Shown here piece after piece: positions 22,180-31,863 of a stretch of DNA of 37,196 nucleotides. The translations under genes were made by a program, and so were the position numbers. Positions within the stretch are counted from its first letter, which is position 1. Every line of letters begins with the position of its first letter. The stretch comes from Nitrospirota bacterium (GTDB lineage: Bacteria; Nitrospinota; Nitrospinia; Nitrospinales; VA-1), in the NCBI GenBank assembly GCA_003246675.1, contig QJZQ01000019.1:1-37196 (forward strand), written 5' to 3'. The notes beneath the pieces are model-generated. The model made no database searches. It saw only the letters and a list, made by a program, of their open reading frames with translations, and was not told the origin of the DNA.

Positions 22180-22461
22180 TTGAAAAGTTCGTCCAAGAGG
22201 AAAACGATGACCGGGACCGTGGTCAGCGATAAAATGGATAAAACCGTTGTCGTTCGCGTGGACCGGAGTCTTTCGCACTCCAAATTCAAAAAAGTGGTCA
22301 AGACCAGCACCAAATATAAAGTCCACGATGAAAATAACGAGTGCCATGCGGGAGACTACATCACCATTTGTGAGACGCGTCCCCTGAGCAAATACAAACG
22401 CTGGCGGTTGCTTGAGATCCTCAAGCGGGCCGAAAGCGTGGATAAGGGAAAATCGGAATGA
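22180..22461 (+). CDS. rpsQ: 30S ribosomal protein S17
   Basis: 93 aa OB-fold protein binding the 5' domain of 16S rRNA. Motifs [20 protein letters not shown] and [15 protein letters not shown] are standard. Start is TTG 22180 with AAAGGAG about seven bases upstream; ATG codons further in would remove conserved residues. Its TGA overlaps the rplN start by four bases (ATGA). Confidence 0.95.
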   Translation: MKSSSKRKTMTGTVVSDKMDKTVVVRVDRSLSHSKFKKVVKTSTKYKVHDENNECHAGDYITICETRPLSKYKRWRLLEILKRAESVDKGKSE

Positions 22462-22826
22462 TCCAGTTAAGAACCGTAATGGAAGTGGCAGATAACAGTG
22501 GCGCCAAGGTCGTCCAGTGCATCAAGGTGCTCGGAGGCTCCAAGCGGCGCTACGCCCGGGTTGGCGATATCATCGTCGTGGCGGTCAAAGAGGTGGACCC
22601 GAACGGGAATTTCAAGAAGGGCGAGGTCAAGAAAGCCGTTGTCGTCCGCACGAAAAAGGAAATCCGCCGCTCAAACGGCAGTTATATTAAGTTCGACAGC
22701 AATGCCGCCGTATTGATTTCCGACAGTCGTGATCCGATTGGCACCCGCATATTCGGGCCCGTCGCGCGCGAACTCAGGGCGCGCCGGTTCATGAAGATTC
22801 TTTCCCTGGCCCCGGAGGTTCTGTGA
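22458..22826 (+). CDS. rplN: 50S ribosomal protein L14
   Basis: 122 aa; at the subunit interface. Starts [17 protein letters not shown] and ends [12 protein letters not shown], both typical. The four-base overlap with rpsQ and one-base overlap with rplX indicate tightly coupled translation. Confidence 0.97.
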   Translation: MIQLRTVMEVADNSGAKVVQCIKVLGGSKRRYARVGDIIVVAVKEVDPNGNFKKGEVKKAVVVRTKKEIRRSNGSYIKFDSNAAVLISDSRDPIGTRIFGPVARELRARRFMKILSLAPEVL

Positions 22827-23164
22827 TGGCAAAGACGAAAGCCCGGGTGGCGATTAAGAAAGACGATATCGTCCAGGTGACCGCTGGCCGGGAGAAGGGC
22901 AAAAAAGGCAAGATTCTGACCGTCCTGGTGGATGAAGGCCGGGTGAAGGTCGAGAAACTAAACATGTACAAGCGTCACATGAAAGGCGACGGCAAGACCC
23001 GCCAGGCCGGCATCATCGAGGCCGAGGGCAAGATCGCCATTTCCAACGTGCTGCTCGTATGCGACAAGTGCGGCAAGGGCGTCCGCATTAAACGGAAAAA
23101 GCTGGAAGACGGCAAGCGCGTTCGCGTCTGCGTGAAATGCGGCGAAGTGATGGATACAATCTGA
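22826..23164 (+). CDS. rplX: 50S ribosomal protein L24
   Basis: 112 aa; KOW-domain assembly initiator of the large subunit. [19 protein letters not shown] holds the KOW motif. The C-terminal part has two CxxC pairs (CDKCGKG and CVKCGEV), the zinc-ribbon-like form common in many bacteria. The track's GTG 22823 is skipped for ATG 22826, which overlaps the rplN stop as TGATG. Confidence 0.95.
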   Translation: MAKTKARVAIKKDDIVQVTAGREKGKKGKILTVLVDEGRVKVEKLNMYKRHMKGDGKTRQAGIIEAEGKIAISNVLLVCDKCGKGVRIKRKKLEDGKRVRVCVKCGEVMDTI

Positions 23165-23165
23165 T

Positions 23166-23705
23166 ATGGCAAACTTGAAAATCGCGTTCAACGAAAAACA
23201 CAAGGCCCAGATCCAGAAGGACCTCGGTCTGACTAATGTGATGCAGGTCCCCCGCATGGAAAAAATAGTCATCAATGTGGGGCTGGGGGAAGCTTTGCAG
23301 AATGCCAAGCTCATTGAGTCGGGCATCGAACAGTTGCGCCTCATTACCGGTCAGCAGCCGGTGGTGACCCGGGCAAAAAAAGCCATATCGAACTTCAAGC
23401 TGCGTGCCGGGGTTCCGATTGGCTTGCGCGTCACTTTGCGCGGCGATCGCATGTATGAGTTTTTGGAGCGGTTGATTTCCATTTCGCTCCCCCGGGTACG
23501 AGATTTTAAAGGGGTGTCCCCGAAATCGTTTGATGGTCGCGGCAACTACACCCTGGGCATCAAGGAACAGTTGATTTTTCCGGAAATCGATTTTGACAAG
23601 ATTGAAAAAATCAAAGGCATGAACATTACTCTTTGCACCACCGCAAAGACCGACGAGGAAGGAAAGAATCTGCTCAGCCACCTGGGTTTCCCCTTTCGCA
23701 AGTAA
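23166..23705 (+). CDS. rplE: 50S ribosomal protein L5
   Basis: 179 aa; binds 5S rRNA in the central protuberance and contacts P-site tRNA. Motifs include [17 protein letters not shown] and [17 protein letters not shown], ending [12 protein letters not shown]. One base separates it from rplX. Confidence 0.97.
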   Translation: MANLKIAFNEKHKAQIQKDLGLTNVMQVPRMEKIVINVGLGEALQNAKLIESGIEQLRLITGQQPVVTRAKKAISNFKLRAGVPIGLRVTLRGDRMYEFLERLISISLPRVRDFKGVSPKSFDGRGNYTLGIKEQLIFPEIDFDKIEKIKGMNITLCTTAKTDEEGKNLLSHLGFPFRK

Positions 23706-23747
23706 GGGCGGAACAATCCCGGCGGCGGCCAGAATCATGGACCCGTT

Positions 23748-23933
23748 ATGGCAAAAAAATCATTAATCTCCAAATCCAGCAAGCCCCAGAAGTTCAAGGT
23801 CAGGGAGTACAGCCGTTGCCGCGTGTGCGGCCGGCCGCGAGGCTACCTCAGGAAGTTCGGCATGTGCCGCATCTGCTTCCGCGAGCGCTCTCTTCGCGGA
23901 GAAATTCCTGGCGTCACCAAGGCCAGTTGGTAA
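23748..23933 (+). CDS. rpsN: 30S ribosomal protein S14, zinc-binding short form (type Z)
   Basis: 61 aa, the short zinc form: C24-x2-C27 and C40-x2-C43 with [18 protein letters not shown]. It lies in the head of the small subunit next to S3 and S19. Ends KASW as usual. The long zinc-free form (about 100 aa) found in E. coli is not present in this window. Confidence 0.97.
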   Translation: MAKKSLISKSSKPQKFKVREYSRCRVCGRPRGYLRKFGMCRICFRERSLRGEIPGVTKASW

Positions 23934-23963
23934 AAAAAATCGAGATGAGGAGTTGAACCCGTT

Positions 23964-24359
23964 ATGTCAATGACCGATCCCATTGCGGATCTCTTCACAC
24001 GAATCCGAAACGGCCAGATGGTTGGGCACGAAAAGATCGACATCCCCAATTCGCGGATGAAGACCCGGATTGCGGAGATCCTGAAGGATGAAGGCTTCAT
24101 CAGGAACTTCCGCGCCTATGAAGACGGCAAGCAGGGAATTTTACGAGTCTATCTGAAATACGCAGGGGAAGAACCTGTGATTCATGGGCTGAAGCGAATA
24201 AGCAAACCCGGCCGCCGCGCTTATGTGGGGAGAGACGAAATCCCACGTGTTCTCAATGGCCTGGGTATGGCGATCCTGTCCACTTCCTCCGGGGTTATGA
24301 CCGACCAGCATTGCCGAGAAAAAGGTGTTGGCGGTGAGGTCCTCGGATACATCTGGTAA
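23964..24359 (+). CDS. rpsH: 30S ribosomal protein S8
   Basis: 131 aa; central-domain assembly protein and, in E. coli, the repressor of the spc operon through a site at rplX-rplE. Motifs [17 protein letters not shown] and [20 protein letters not shown] are standard. The one-base rplX-rplE gap leaves no extra leader; any S8 target would have to lie within coding sequence. Confidence 0.96.
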   Translation: MSMTDPIADLFTRIRNGQMVGHEKIDIPNSRMKTRIAEILKDEGFIRNFRAYEDGKQGILRVYLKYAGEEPVIHGLKRISKPGRRAYVGRDEIPRVLNGLGMAILSTSSGVMTDQHCREKGVGGEVLGYIW

Positions 24360-24374
24360 AATAAAGAAGCGACC

Positions 24375-24920
24375 ATGTCAAGAATTGGAAAATTACCTGT
24401 AAAAATCCCCTCCGGTGTGCAATGTAAGGTGCTGGGTAGCCGGTTCACCGTCAAGGGGCCCATGGGGCAGCTCGAACGCGATTTGCACCCTAACATGAAA
24501 ATCGTTCAGGAAAACGACGAGTTGAAGGTGGAGCGTCCCTCCGACGCCAGGACCGATCGTGCCCTGCATGGCCTCACCCGGTCTCTGCTCAACAACATGG
24601 TGGTCGGGGTGACGGACGGGTTCAGCAAGCAGCTCAACATCGTCGGCGTCGGTTACCGGGTGGAGCTCAAGGGGAAAGACCTTCTTTTGAGCCTGGGCTT
24701 TTCGCACCCTATCACCTACGCGGCGCCCGCGGGCATCGAGTTCGTGGTGGACCCCAAGGCCAATACAATCATCGTCAAGGGAATCGACAAAGAGCGCGTC
24801 GGGCAGACGGCGGCGGAAATCCGCAAGTTTCGTCCCCCGGAGCCCTACAAGGGCAAAGGCGTTATGTATTCGACCGAGCGCATTCGGCGAAAAGTCGGAA
24901 AAACCGCTGGAGGCAAGTAA
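24375..24920 (+). CDS. rplF: 50S ribosomal protein L6
   Basis: 181 aa; two related L6 domains, near the factor-binding site. Starts MSRIGKLPVKIPSGV and carries the C-terminal signature PPEPYKGKGVMYSTERIRRKVGK. Only seven bases separate it from rplR. Confidence 0.97.
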   Translation: MSRIGKLPVKIPSGVQCKVLGSRFTVKGPMGQLERDLHPNMKIVQENDELKVERPSDARTDRALHGLTRSLLNNMVVGVTDGFSKQLNIVGVGYRVELKGKDLLLSLGFSHPITYAAPAGIEFVVDPKANTIIVKGIDKERVGQTAAEIRKFRPPEPYKGKGVMYSTERIRRKVGKTAGGK

Positions 24921-24927
24921 GCGAACC

Positions 24928-25293
24928 ATGAAAACGACTGAAAGGCGGCGTCTCAGAATCACCCGGAAACATCGAGTCAAGGCCAAGTTGCAGTGCAACC
25001 AGGGCCGGCCGCGTTTAACGGTGTTTAAAAGCGCCAAACACATCTACGCACAAATCATTGACGACAAGACGGGGCGGACGCTTGTGTCCGCATCGACCAT
25101 GACCCCGAGTTTCAAAGAGCAGATGAAGAACGGTGGTAACGTCAAGGCAGCATCTCTGGTGGGCAGCGCGATCGGAGAGCTGGCCACAAAAGAAGGCATC
25201 AAGGAAGTTGTGTACGATAGAAACGGATTCATCTACACCGGCCGGGTCAAAGCCCTCGCCGACGCCGTGAGGGAAAAGGGCGTCAAATTTTAA
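24928..25293 (+). CDS. rplR: 50S ribosomal protein L18
   Basis: 121 aa; binds 5S rRNA with L5. Basic N-terminus KTTERRRLRITRKHRVKAK and the family core RPRLTVFKSAKHIYAQIID; ends LADAVREKGVKF. Confidence 0.97.
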   Translation: MKTTERRRLRITRKHRVKAKLQCNQGRPRLTVFKSAKHIYAQIIDDKTGRTLVSASTMTPSFKEQMKNGGNVKAASLVGSAIGELATKEGIKEVVYDRNGFIYTGRVKALADAVREKGVKF

Positions 25294-25338
25294 TCCCTCC
25301 CCCTCGGGTGAGTGGGGCCAGGCCTTTAGGAGGCATCA

Positions 25339-25830
25339 TTGCAAGACCACAGCAATAGCAAACAGGAATTCGTCGACAAGATTGTCAAAATCAACCGCGT
25401 GGCCAAAGTGGTCAAAGGCGGCCGGCGTTTCAGCTTCAGCGCCCTGGTGGTTGTAGGCAACCGGGAAGGGGAAGTCGGTTGGGGGCTGGGCAAGGCCAAC
25501 GAAGTGCCCGAAGCCATCCGCAAAGGCGTCGAAAAAGCCAAGAAAAATATGATCTCCGTCAAGCTCGACGGTTCGACCATTCCGCATGAAGTGATCGGCG
25601 CCTACGGCGCGGGCCGGGTATTGTTGAAGCCTGCTTCGCGCGGAACGGGGTTGATAGCCGGTGGCGCCGTGCGAGCGGTCCTGGAAGCGGCGGGAGTGCG
25701 CGACATTCTCACTAAATGCTTGCGGACCAACAACCCGCACAACGTAGTAAAAGCAACGATCCAGGGACTTAGCAACCTGCGCGACCGGGCCACCTGCGCC
25801 GGAATTCGCGGCAAGGCCGTATCAGAATAA
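25339..25830 (+). CDS. rpsE: 30S ribosomal protein S5
   Basis: 163 aa; mRNA entry and accuracy (ram) protein. N-terminal double-stranded RNA-binding fold with [20 protein letters not shown] and the [12 protein letters not shown] stretch; C-terminal ribosomal fold with [19 protein letters not shown]. Start is TTG 25339 with AGGAGG five bases upstream; no ATG lies between it and the conserved [14 protein letters not shown]. The next gene is rplO after 19 bases, so rpmD (L30), usually here, is missing. Confidence 0.96.
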   Translation: MQDHSNSKQEFVDKIVKINRVAKVVKGGRRFSFSALVVVGNREGEVGWGLGKANEVPEAIRKGVEKAKKNMISVKLDGSTIPHEVIGAYGAGRVLLKPASRGTGLIAGGAVRAVLEAAGVRDILTKCLRTNNPHNVVKATIQGLSNLRDRATCAGIRGKAVSE

Positions 25831-25849
25831 AATCAGCCGGAAATAAAAA

Positions 25850-26290
25850 ATGATCAATTTGTCGAATTTAAAACCACCCCCAGGGGTGAAGAAGAACCGA
25901 AAACGCATCGGCCGCGGCGCTGGCTCGGGAACGGGCAAAACCAGCGGCAAGGGGCAGAAGGGGCAGAAGTCCCGCTCGGGCGGCAGTCCGCATCCCTGGT
26001 TTGAAGGCGGGCAGATGCCGCTGTACCGACGTCTCCCGAAGCGTGGTTTCACCAATATATTCAGAAAAGAGTACGAGGTGGTCAATATCAGCCAGCTCGC
26101 GGAGATCACCGGCGTCGATCCTGTGACACCGGCGGTCCTGAAGGAAAAAGGCTTGGTCAAGAAGATCGATGCCGTAAAAATTCTTGGAGATGGCGAACTG
26201 TCCGCGGGAATCAACGTGGAGGCACACAAATTCAGCCGATCGGCCATGGAAAAAATCGAGAAGGCAGGGGGAAAGGTCAAAATCATTTAA
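25850..26290 (+). CDS. rplO: 50S ribosomal protein L15
   Basis: 146 aa; late assembly protein. N-terminal Gly/Lys-rich segment KKNRKRIGRGAGSGTGKTSG is characteristic, followed by the PLYRRLPKRGFTN motif and the C-terminal globular domain. Its stop codon is followed immediately, with no gap, by the secY start codon. Confidence 0.97.
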   Translation: MINLSNLKPPPGVKKNRKRIGRGAGSGTGKTSGKGQKGQKSRSGGSPHPWFEGGQMPLYRRLPKRGFTNIFRKEYEVVNISQLAEITGVDPVTPAVLKEKGLVKKIDAVKILGDGELSAGINVEAHKFSRSAMEKIEKAGGKVKII

Positions 26291-27607
26291 ATGAGCGGAG
26301 CTCAAGCGGCTGGTAATATATTCAAAGTTCCCGAACTGAAGCGGAGGATTCTTTTCACCCTTGGGCTTCTGATCGTTTATCGGATTGGCGCACACATTCC
26401 GACCCCGGGCATCAACTCCATGGCGCTGGCGGAGTTATTCGCCCGCGCGCAGGGGACCATATTGGGATTCTTCAATATGTTTTCCGGCGGAGCGCTCAGT
26501 CGGCTGACGATTTTCGCGCTGGGCATCATGCCCTACATCAGCTCGTCGATTATCATCCAGCTGATGACCATGGTTTCTCCCACCCTGGCGCGCCTCAAGA
26601 AAGAGGGCGAGCAGGGTCAGAAGAAAATCACCCAGTACACCCGCTATGGCACCGTGTTGCTCAGCGGTATTCAGGGGTCGGGCATTGCGGTCGCGCTCGA
26701 AGCGATGACGAGCCCTGGTGGAACCCCCATCGTGCCTACACCCGGTTGGTCGTTCCGCATGATGACGGTGCTTACTTTGACCGCGGGCACCTGTTTTCTC
26801 ATGTGGCTGGGCGAGCAGATCACCGAACGCGGCATTGGCAACGGCATATCCCTGATAATTTTTTCAGGCATCGTCGCGGGGACTCCGGCGGCGATATTCC
26901 AGTCGATGGACCTGATGGGAACCGGAGAGCTTTCTGTGCTCCTGGTGCTTTTTCTGGCCGTTTTCATGGTATTTGTGGTGGGCGCCATCGTATTCACCGA
27001 GGGAGGACAGCGGCGAATACCTATTCAGTACGCCAAACGAGTGGTGGGGAAACGGATGTACGGCGGGCAGAGCACCCATTTGCCGCTGAAGGTTAATACC
27101 TCCGGCGTTATTCCGCCGATCTTCGCCTCGTCGCTCATCATGTTTCCGGCGTCTATCGGCCAGTTCACCACGCATCCCATCATGCAAACGGTGTCGGGAT
27201 GGCTGACTCCGGGCAACCTGGTGTACAGCCTGATATTCGCGGGCCTGATATTTTTCTTTTGTTATTTTTATACCGCGGTTATTTTCAACCCGGTGGATGT
27301 TGCCGAAAACTTTAAGAAGTACGGCGGGTACATACCCGGAATCCGGCCCGGGGCTAAAACCGCTGAGTACATCGATTTCATCCTTTCGAGGATCACTTTT
27401 TACGGCGCGATCTATCTCTCTTTGGTCTGTATTTTGCCGGATTATCTGATAAAATACTTCAATATTCCGTTCTATTTTGGTGGAACCAGTCTTTTAATCG
27501 TGGTGGGCGTGTCTCTGGACACGATGCAGCAGATCGAATCCCACCTGGTTATGCGGAATTACGATGGATTTGTCAAAAAGGGAAGACTCAAAGGCCGCCG
27601 AGGCTGA
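26291..27607 (+). CDS. secY: Protein translocase subunit SecY
   Basis: 438 aa inner-membrane channel protein with about ten membrane segments. N-terminal VPELKRRILFTLGLLIVYR; plug-region GGALSRLTIFALGIMPYISS; cytoplasmic loop QRRIPIQYAKRVVG that binds SecA and ribosomes; ends VMRNYDGFVKKGRLKGRRG. Works with SecE (1494). No gap after rplO, so its translation depends on reinitiation or read-in from rplO. Confidence 0.97.
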   Translation: MSGAQAAGNIFKVPELKRRILFTLGLLIVYRIGAHIPTPGINSMALAELFARAQGTILGFFNMFSGGALSRLTIFALGIMPYISSSIIIQLMTMVSPTLARLKKEGEQGQKKITQYTRYGTVLLSGIQGSGIAVALEAMTSPGGTPIVPTPGWSFRMMTVLTLTAGTCFLMWLGEQITERGIGNGISLIIFSGIVAGTPAAIFQSMDLMGTGELSVLLVLFLAVFMVFVVGAIVFTEGGQRRIPIQYAKRVVGKRMYGGQSTHLPLKVNTSGVIPPIFASSLIMFPASIGQFTTHPIMQTVSGWLTPGNLVYSLIFAGLIFFFCYFYTAVIFNPVDVAENFKKYGGYIPGIRPGAKTAEYIDFILSRITFYGAIYLSLVCILPDYLIKYFNIPFYFGGTSLLIVVGVSLDTMQQIESHLVMRNYDGFVKKGRLKGRRG

Positions 27608-27610
27608 TCC

Positions 27611-28252
27611 ATGAGGTTGATTCTTTTAGGGCCTCCTGGTGCGGGCAAGGGGACCCAGGCCAAGATGTTGAAGGACAAGTTCGGCATCCCGCAGATATCC
27701 ACCGGGGACATACTCCGGAAAGCCATCCGGGACAACACCGATCTCGGATTCAAGGCCCGGACGTTCATGGATGGCGGACAGCTGGTTCCCGATGATCTCG
27801 TGATCCGGCTGATCAGGGAAAGAATCAGGCAGGACGACTGCCAAAAAGGCTTTATTCTCGATGGTTTTCCGAGGACCATCCCCCAGGCCGAGAAGTTGAG
27901 CGAAACCCTGGGCGAAATGGGCCTCACTCTGGACGCGGTTGTGGATCTGGAGATCGAGCCGGAAGAAGTGACCGAGCGGCTCGCCGGGCGCAGCAATTGC
28001 TCGCAGTGCGGGACGATGTATCACGAAGTATCGCGTCCCCCCAACCGGCCCGGCGTCTGCGACCTGTGCGGCGGAGAGCTTTACAAGCGCGAGGATGACA
28101 ACCGCGAAACGATCCATAAACGATTGGATGTTTACGCAAAAGAAACCGCACCGCTCAAGGAATATTACGGCAGCCAGGGCAACCTGAAAGCCGTAAAAGC
28201 CAAAGGAACGGTGGAGGAGATATTCATGCAGGTTTGTTCCATGGTGTCCTGA
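27611..28252 (+). CDS. adk: Adenylate kinase
   Basis: 213 aa; converts ATP and AMP to two ADP in the cytoplasm. P-loop [10 protein letters not shown] (7-16), AMP-binding [10 protein letters not shown], and DGFPRT. The LID is the zinc form with four cysteines ([10 protein letters not shown] ... [14 protein letters not shown]). Located three bases after secY. A map gene often follows adk in this cluster, but here infA comes next after one base. Confidence 0.97.
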   Translation: MRLILLGPPGAGKGTQAKMLKDKFGIPQISTGDILRKAIRDNTDLGFKARTFMDGGQLVPDDLVIRLIRERIRQDDCQKGFILDGFPRTIPQAEKLSETLGEMGLTLDAVVDLEIEPEEVTERLAGRSNCSQCGTMYHEVSRPPNRPGVCDLCGGELYKREDDNRETIHKRLDVYAKETAPLKEYYGSQGNLKAVKAKGTVEEIFMQVCSMVS

Positions 28253-28253
28253 T

Positions 28254-28472
28254 ATGGCCAAAGAAGAATCCATCGAAGTGGAGGGCACGGTCCTTGAGCC
28301 TCTGCCCAACGCAATGTTCCGGGTGGAGCTTGAAAATGGCCATAAGATACTGGCGCATATTTCAGGGAAAATGAGGCTGCATTTCATCCGCATCCTCTCT
28401 GGAGATAAAGTCAAGGTGCAGTTGTCCCCCTACGATTTAAGCCGGGGCCGAATCACCTATCGATATAAGTAG
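28254..28472 (+). CDS. infA: Translation initiation factor IF-1
   Basis: 72-aa OB-fold protein that occupies the A site of the 30S subunit during initiation. [19 protein letters not shown] and [19 protein letters not shown] are standard and the length is exact for the family. One base after adk, 30 bases before rpmJ. Confidence 0.97.
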   Translation: MAKEESIEVEGTVLEPLPNAMFRVELENGHKILAHISGKMRLHFIRILSGDKVKVQLSPYDLSRGRITYRYK

Positions 28473-28502
28473 GAATCTGAATAAGAAAAGGATAAAGGAA
28501 TC

Positions 28503-28616
28503 ATGAAAGTTCGCGCATCTGTCAAGCCGATTTGCAACAAATGCAAGGTCATCCGCCGCAGAGGGGTGGTGCGCGTGATTTGCGAGAACCCGAAACACAA
28601 GCAGCGGCAGGGCTGA
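28503..28616 (+). CDS. rpmJ: 50S ribosomal protein L36
   Basis: 37 aa, too short for the ORF track. [20 protein letters not shown] begins it, with zinc ligands C11, C14, C27 and H32, the CCCH form. ATG follows AAAAGGATAAAGGAATC. It stands between infA and rpsM, the usual location. Confidence 0.97.
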   Translation: MKVRASVKPICNKCKVIRRRGVVRVICENPKHKQRQG

Positions 28617-28657
28617 CCCGCCCAAAGAGTAAACCAAGGCTTTAATAGGAGAAACCG

Positions 28658-29032
28658 GTGGCCAGAATAGCGGGGATTGATATTCCCAAGGACAAACGGG
28701 CGGTCATCGCCCTGACCTACATTTTCGGCATTGGAAAATCGCGGTCTCAGAAAATATTACAAGCAGCCGAAGTCTCGGAAGACATCCGCATGAAGGACTT
28801 GACCGAGGACGAGGTCACGCGCATCCGATCCATCATCGACAAAGAATACGAAGTCGAGGGCGACCTCCGCCGTAATGTCAATATGGGAATCAAGCGTTTG
28901 ATGGATATTGGCAGCTATCGTGGCCTGCGCCACAGGAAGGGGCTGCCCGTTCGAGGGCAGCGTTCGCACACCAATGCGCGCACCCGCAAGGGCCCCAAGA
29001 AAACCGTGGGAAGCAGGGCATCCAAAAAATAA
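28658..29032 (+). CDS. rpsM: 30S ribosomal protein S13
   Basis: 124 aa; head protein bridging to the large subunit (L5) and contacting P-site t[22 protein letters not shown] start, helix-two-turn-helix with [15 protein letters not shown], and basic C-terminal [19 protein letters not shown]. Start is GTG 28658, with TAGGAGA upstream. First gene of the alpha block. Confidence 0.97.
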   Translation: MARIAGIDIPKDKRAVIALTYIFGIGKSRSQKILQAAEVSEDIRMKDLTEDEVTRIRSIIDKEYEVEGDLRRNVNMGIKRLMDIGSYRGLRHRKGLPVRGQRSHTNARTRKGPKKTVGSRASKK

Positions 29033-29053
29033 TCACTGAGGGAACCAGCGTTC

Positions 29054-29449
29054 ATGGAAAAAGGAAAAGCAGGCAAAACCGGCAAGAAGAAGCAGAAGAC
29101 CGCCCCCGAAACGGGCATGGCCCATATTCAGGCGACCTTCAACAACACCATCGTGACCCTCAGCGACATGTCCGGAAATGTTATTTCCTGGTCGAGCGCC
29201 GGGGCCCAGGGCTTCAAGGGGTCGAGGAAAAGCACGCCGTTTGCCGCCCAGGTGGCCGCCGAAAAAGCGGCCCAGAAAGCCCGGGACATGGGCATGCGAA
29301 AGCTGGAGGTTCACGTGAAGGGCCCGGGTTCAGGCCGGGAGTCTGCCATTCGTGCCCTGCAAGCCGCGGGAATGGAAATCATCGTCATTCGCGACAAAAC
29401 CCCCGTGCCGCATAACGGGTGCCGGCCGCGAAAACGAAGAAGAGTTTAA
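29054..29449 (+). CDS. rpsK: 30S ribosomal protein S11
   Basis: 131 aa; platform protein at the mRNA exit path. A Lys-rich N-terminal tail (1 to about 20) precedes [18 protein letters not shown]; the core includes [14 protein letters not shown] and the end [15 protein letters not shown] is standard. Confidence 0.97.
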   Translation: MEKGKAGKTGKKKQKTAPETGMAHIQATFNNTIVTLSDMSGNVISWSSAGAQGFKGSRKSTPFAAQVAAEKAAQKARDMGMRKLEVHVKGPGSGRESAIRALQAAGMEIIVIRDKTPVPHNGCRPRKRRRV

Positions 29450-29490
29450 TCGAAACTAATCGTCTCAATCATCCAGTGGGGGAATGAAAC

Positions 29491-30117
29491 TTGGCAAGAT
29501 ATACGGATTCCGTCTGCCGGCTGTGCCGCCGGGAAGGCATCAAGCTGTTCTTAAAAGGCGACCGCTGCGAAACCGCCAAATGCGCCATTGATCGCCGGGC
29601 CTATCAGCCCGGTCAGCATGGGCAAAGAAGGGTTAAGCCCACCGAGTATCTGGTGCAGCTTCGGGAAAAGCAGAAGGTCAAGCGGATCTACGGCGTATTG
29701 GAAAAGCAGTTCCGCCTTTATTTCAAGGCGGCCGATCGCAAAAAAGGCATTACCGGCGAGAATCTGCTGCAGAACCTTGAACTCAGGTTCGACAATGTTG
29801 TTTATCGCATGGGCCTGGTTCCCTCCCGCAGCGCGGCAAGGCAACTGGTTCGCCACAATCACTTCACCGTGAACGGGCAACGCGTCAATATTCCCTCCTA
29901 CATTTTGAAGCAGGGGGATGTCATTGCCCCCAGCCCGAGCAAGATCGGGAAGGAGACCATTAAAAACGCGTTGGAGCGGGTCAAGAGCAAGACCCAGCCC
30001 CATTGGCTGTCTTTTGACGTCGAGAGCAAGCAGGGAATCGTCCAGTCGCTGCCTACCCGGGAGGATGTCACTATCCCGATTCAGGAACAGCTGATCGTCG
30101 AGCTGTATTCCCGATAA
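29491..30117 (+). CDS. rpsD: 30S ribosomal protein S4 (zinc form)
   Basis: 208 aa; 16S 5'-domain assembly initiator, mRNA entry protein and, in E. coli, repressor of the alpha operon. The N-terminus holds four cysteines C9, C12, C26 and C31, the zinc form. An S4 RNA-binding domain follows ([20 protein letters not shown]). Start is TTG 29491, preceding the standard [15 protein letters not shown], after GTGGGGGAATG. Confidence 0.96.
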   Translation: MARYTDSVCRLCRREGIKLFLKGDRCETAKCAIDRRAYQPGQHGQRRVKPTEYLVQLREKQKVKRIYGVLEKQFRLYFKAADRKKGITGENLLQNLELRFDNVVYRMGLVPSRSAARQLVRHNHFTVNGQRVNIPSYILKQGDVIAPSPSKIGKETIKNALERVKSKTQPHWLSFDVESKQGIVQSLPTREDVTIPIQEQLIVELYSR

Positions 30118-30194
30118 TCGGGCGGGCGACATTAGAGTTCAGACAAATACCAGACGCCAATAAAAACTGGCAAAAAAGAATTACCGGAGACTTC

Positions 30195-31226
30195 ATGTAT
30201 ACCACACAGGGAATCGTCAAACCGAAACGACTGGAATTTGACAAGAAGAACAAAACGTCCTTTTACGGGAAATTTGTTGCGGGCCCGTTTGAACGTGGAT
30301 ACGGAGTGACCATCGGCAACTCCCTTCGCCGCATGCTGCTGTCCTCCATCGAGGGGTCTGCCATCGTCGCCGCGAAGTTTGAGGGCATCTACCATGAGTT
30401 TTCTTCTATCCCCGGCGTGTTGGAGGATGTTACCGAAATCATCCTCAATCTCAAACAGGTGAATCTCAAGCTTATCGGAGACAGCGACAGCAAGAGAGTT
30501 TATCTGAAAAGTTCCACCGCAGGCACGGTCAAGGCGGGAGACATCACCGCCGATCCCGATGTGGTGATTCTGAACCCCGACCACCACATCGCCACCATCG
30601 ACCATAACGGCACCCTGGAAATCGAGATGATCGTTCGCAAGGGGCGCGGTTACGTACCCGCCGACAGGCAGGTGCTTGAGGACGAGTCGGTACAGATGAT
30701 TCCCCTCGACTCGGTCTTTTCCCCCGTGGAGAAGGTCAACTACCGCGTCGAAAACACCCGCGTGGAGCAGTCCACCGATTACGACTCCCTCATCATGGAG
30801 CTTTGGACTAACGGCGGCATCACCCCGGACGACGCCGTGGCCCATGCGGCGAAGATCGTGAAAGACCACATGCAGATCTTCATCAACTTCGATGAAGAGC
30901 CCGAGCCCGTGCAGCCCCAGGTGGACGAAAAGAAACAGAAAATGCTCGCCAACATGGCTAAATGCGTGGAAGAGCTGGAACTCTCGGTTCGCTCTTACAA
31001 CTGCCTGAAGAACGCCAACATCCAGACCATCGCCGAACTGGTTCAGAAGACCGACTCGGAGATGCTGAAAACGCGCAACTTCGGCAGAAAATCGCTGAAT
31101 GAGATTAAGGAAATCCTGGAAGAGATGGGGCTCCACCTCGGCATGAAAGTGGAAGAGGAAGACCTCAAGCAGATCAGCCAGGCGAGAAAAAAGAAAGAGG
31201 TCGAGGCCGATATCGCCGAGCGATAA
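30195..31226 (+). CDS. rpoA: DNA-directed RNA polymerase subunit alpha
   Basis: 343 aa. N-terminal dimerisation and assembly domain (to about 235) with [19 protein letters not shown]-terminal domain (about 255-320) with [20 protein letters not shown] and the two-helix motif ending LGM, which binds promoter UP elements and activators. A charged tail follows. ATG 30195 ([15 protein letters not shown]) after ACCGGAG. It lies 77 bases after rpsD, the largest gap of the alpha block. Confidence 0.97.
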   Translation: MYTTQGIVKPKRLEFDKKNKTSFYGKFVAGPFERGYGVTIGNSLRRMLLSSIEGSAIVAAKFEGIYHEFSSIPGVLEDVTEIILNLKQVNLKLIGDSDSKRVYLKSSTAGTVKAGDITADPDVVILNPDHHIATIDHNGTLEIEMIVRKGRGYVPADRQVLEDESVQMIPLDSVFSPVEKVNYRVENTRVEQSTDYDSLIMELWTNGGITPDDAVAHAAKIVKDHMQIFINFDEEPEPVQPQVDEKKQKMLANMAKCVEELELSVRSYNCLKNANIQTIAELVQKTDSEMLKTRNFGRKSLNEIKEILEEMGLHLGMKVEEEDLKQISQARKKKEVEADIAER

Positions 31227-31259
31227 CGCCCACCCTAACCCAGGAGAACACCAGGACCG

Positions 31260-31787
31260 ATGCGTCATTTAAAAGTAGGCAGAAAATTTGGCCGTACCTC
31301 AGCGCACAGGAAAGCCATGTTCCGCAACCTTGTCACCGCCCTGATCGAAAAAGAGCGGATTCGCACCACCCTGCCCAAAGCCAAGGAACTGCGCAGCAAG
31401 GTCGAGAAAACCATCACCCTGGGGAAAAGGGGAACCCTGCATGCTCGCCGGCTGGCGTTTCGCAACGTGACGGACAAGGCCGCCCTGCAAAAGCTGTTTG
31501 GCCCGATCGCAGAGAAATACGCCAACCGCAATGGCGGCTACACCCGCATCATCAAAATCGGCAATCGCCGAGGTGATGACGCGCCCATGGCCTTCATCGA
31601 ACTGGTTGAGGGAGAAGTGGTGAAAGGCAAGGATAAAAAGGCCGCCCCGGCTAAAGCCGCTGCTCCTAAGAAAAAGGCCGCGGCTTCAAAAGCGGCGGAT
31701 AAGGATAAAAAGGAAAGCGCCCCGAAAGCCAAAAAAGCGGCCCCCAAGGCCAAACCGGCTGACGAGGAAAAGAAAGACTCCGAGTAA
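31260..31787 (+). CDS. rplQ: 50S ribosomal protein L17 with a long Lys/Ala tail
   Basis: 175 aa. The conserved core (1 to about 118, [19 protein letters not shown] to [10 protein letters not shown]) is a complete L17 at the tunnel exit. About 55 further residues form a low-complexity tail of Lys, Ala, Pro and Glu ([16 protein letters not shown] type). Such tails occur in other bacterial L17 proteins and are probably disordered. It is the last gene of the cluster, followed by a terminator. Confidence 0.95.
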   Translation: MRHLKVGRKFGRTSAHRKAMFRNLVTALIEKERIRTTLPKAKELRSKVEKTITLGKRGTLHARRLAFRNVTDKAALQKLFGPIAEKYANRNGGYTRIIKIGNRRGDDAPMAFIELVEGEVVKGKDKKAAPAKAAAPKKKAAASKAADKDKKESAPKAKKAAPKAKPADEEKKDSE

Positions 31788-31809
31788 AAGCAAAACACCC
31801 CGTATAGAT

Positions 31810-31840
31810 GGCCCTTGGAACCCCCAAGGGCCTGTCTTTT
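31810..31840. terminator. Terminator ending the ribosomal cluster (probably bidirectional)
   Basis: GGCCCTTGG (31810-31818) pairs with CCAAGGGCC (31824-31832), 9-bp stem, 5-nt loop, followed by TGTCTTTT. It lies 22 bases after the rplQ stop. The convergent ykgJ-type gene ends at 31864 on the other strand, so the same hairpin can serve both sides, although the T run is weaker for the leftward side. Confidence 0.8.
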
Positions 31841-31863
31841 AGATAGATCCCCCCCTTAAAGCA

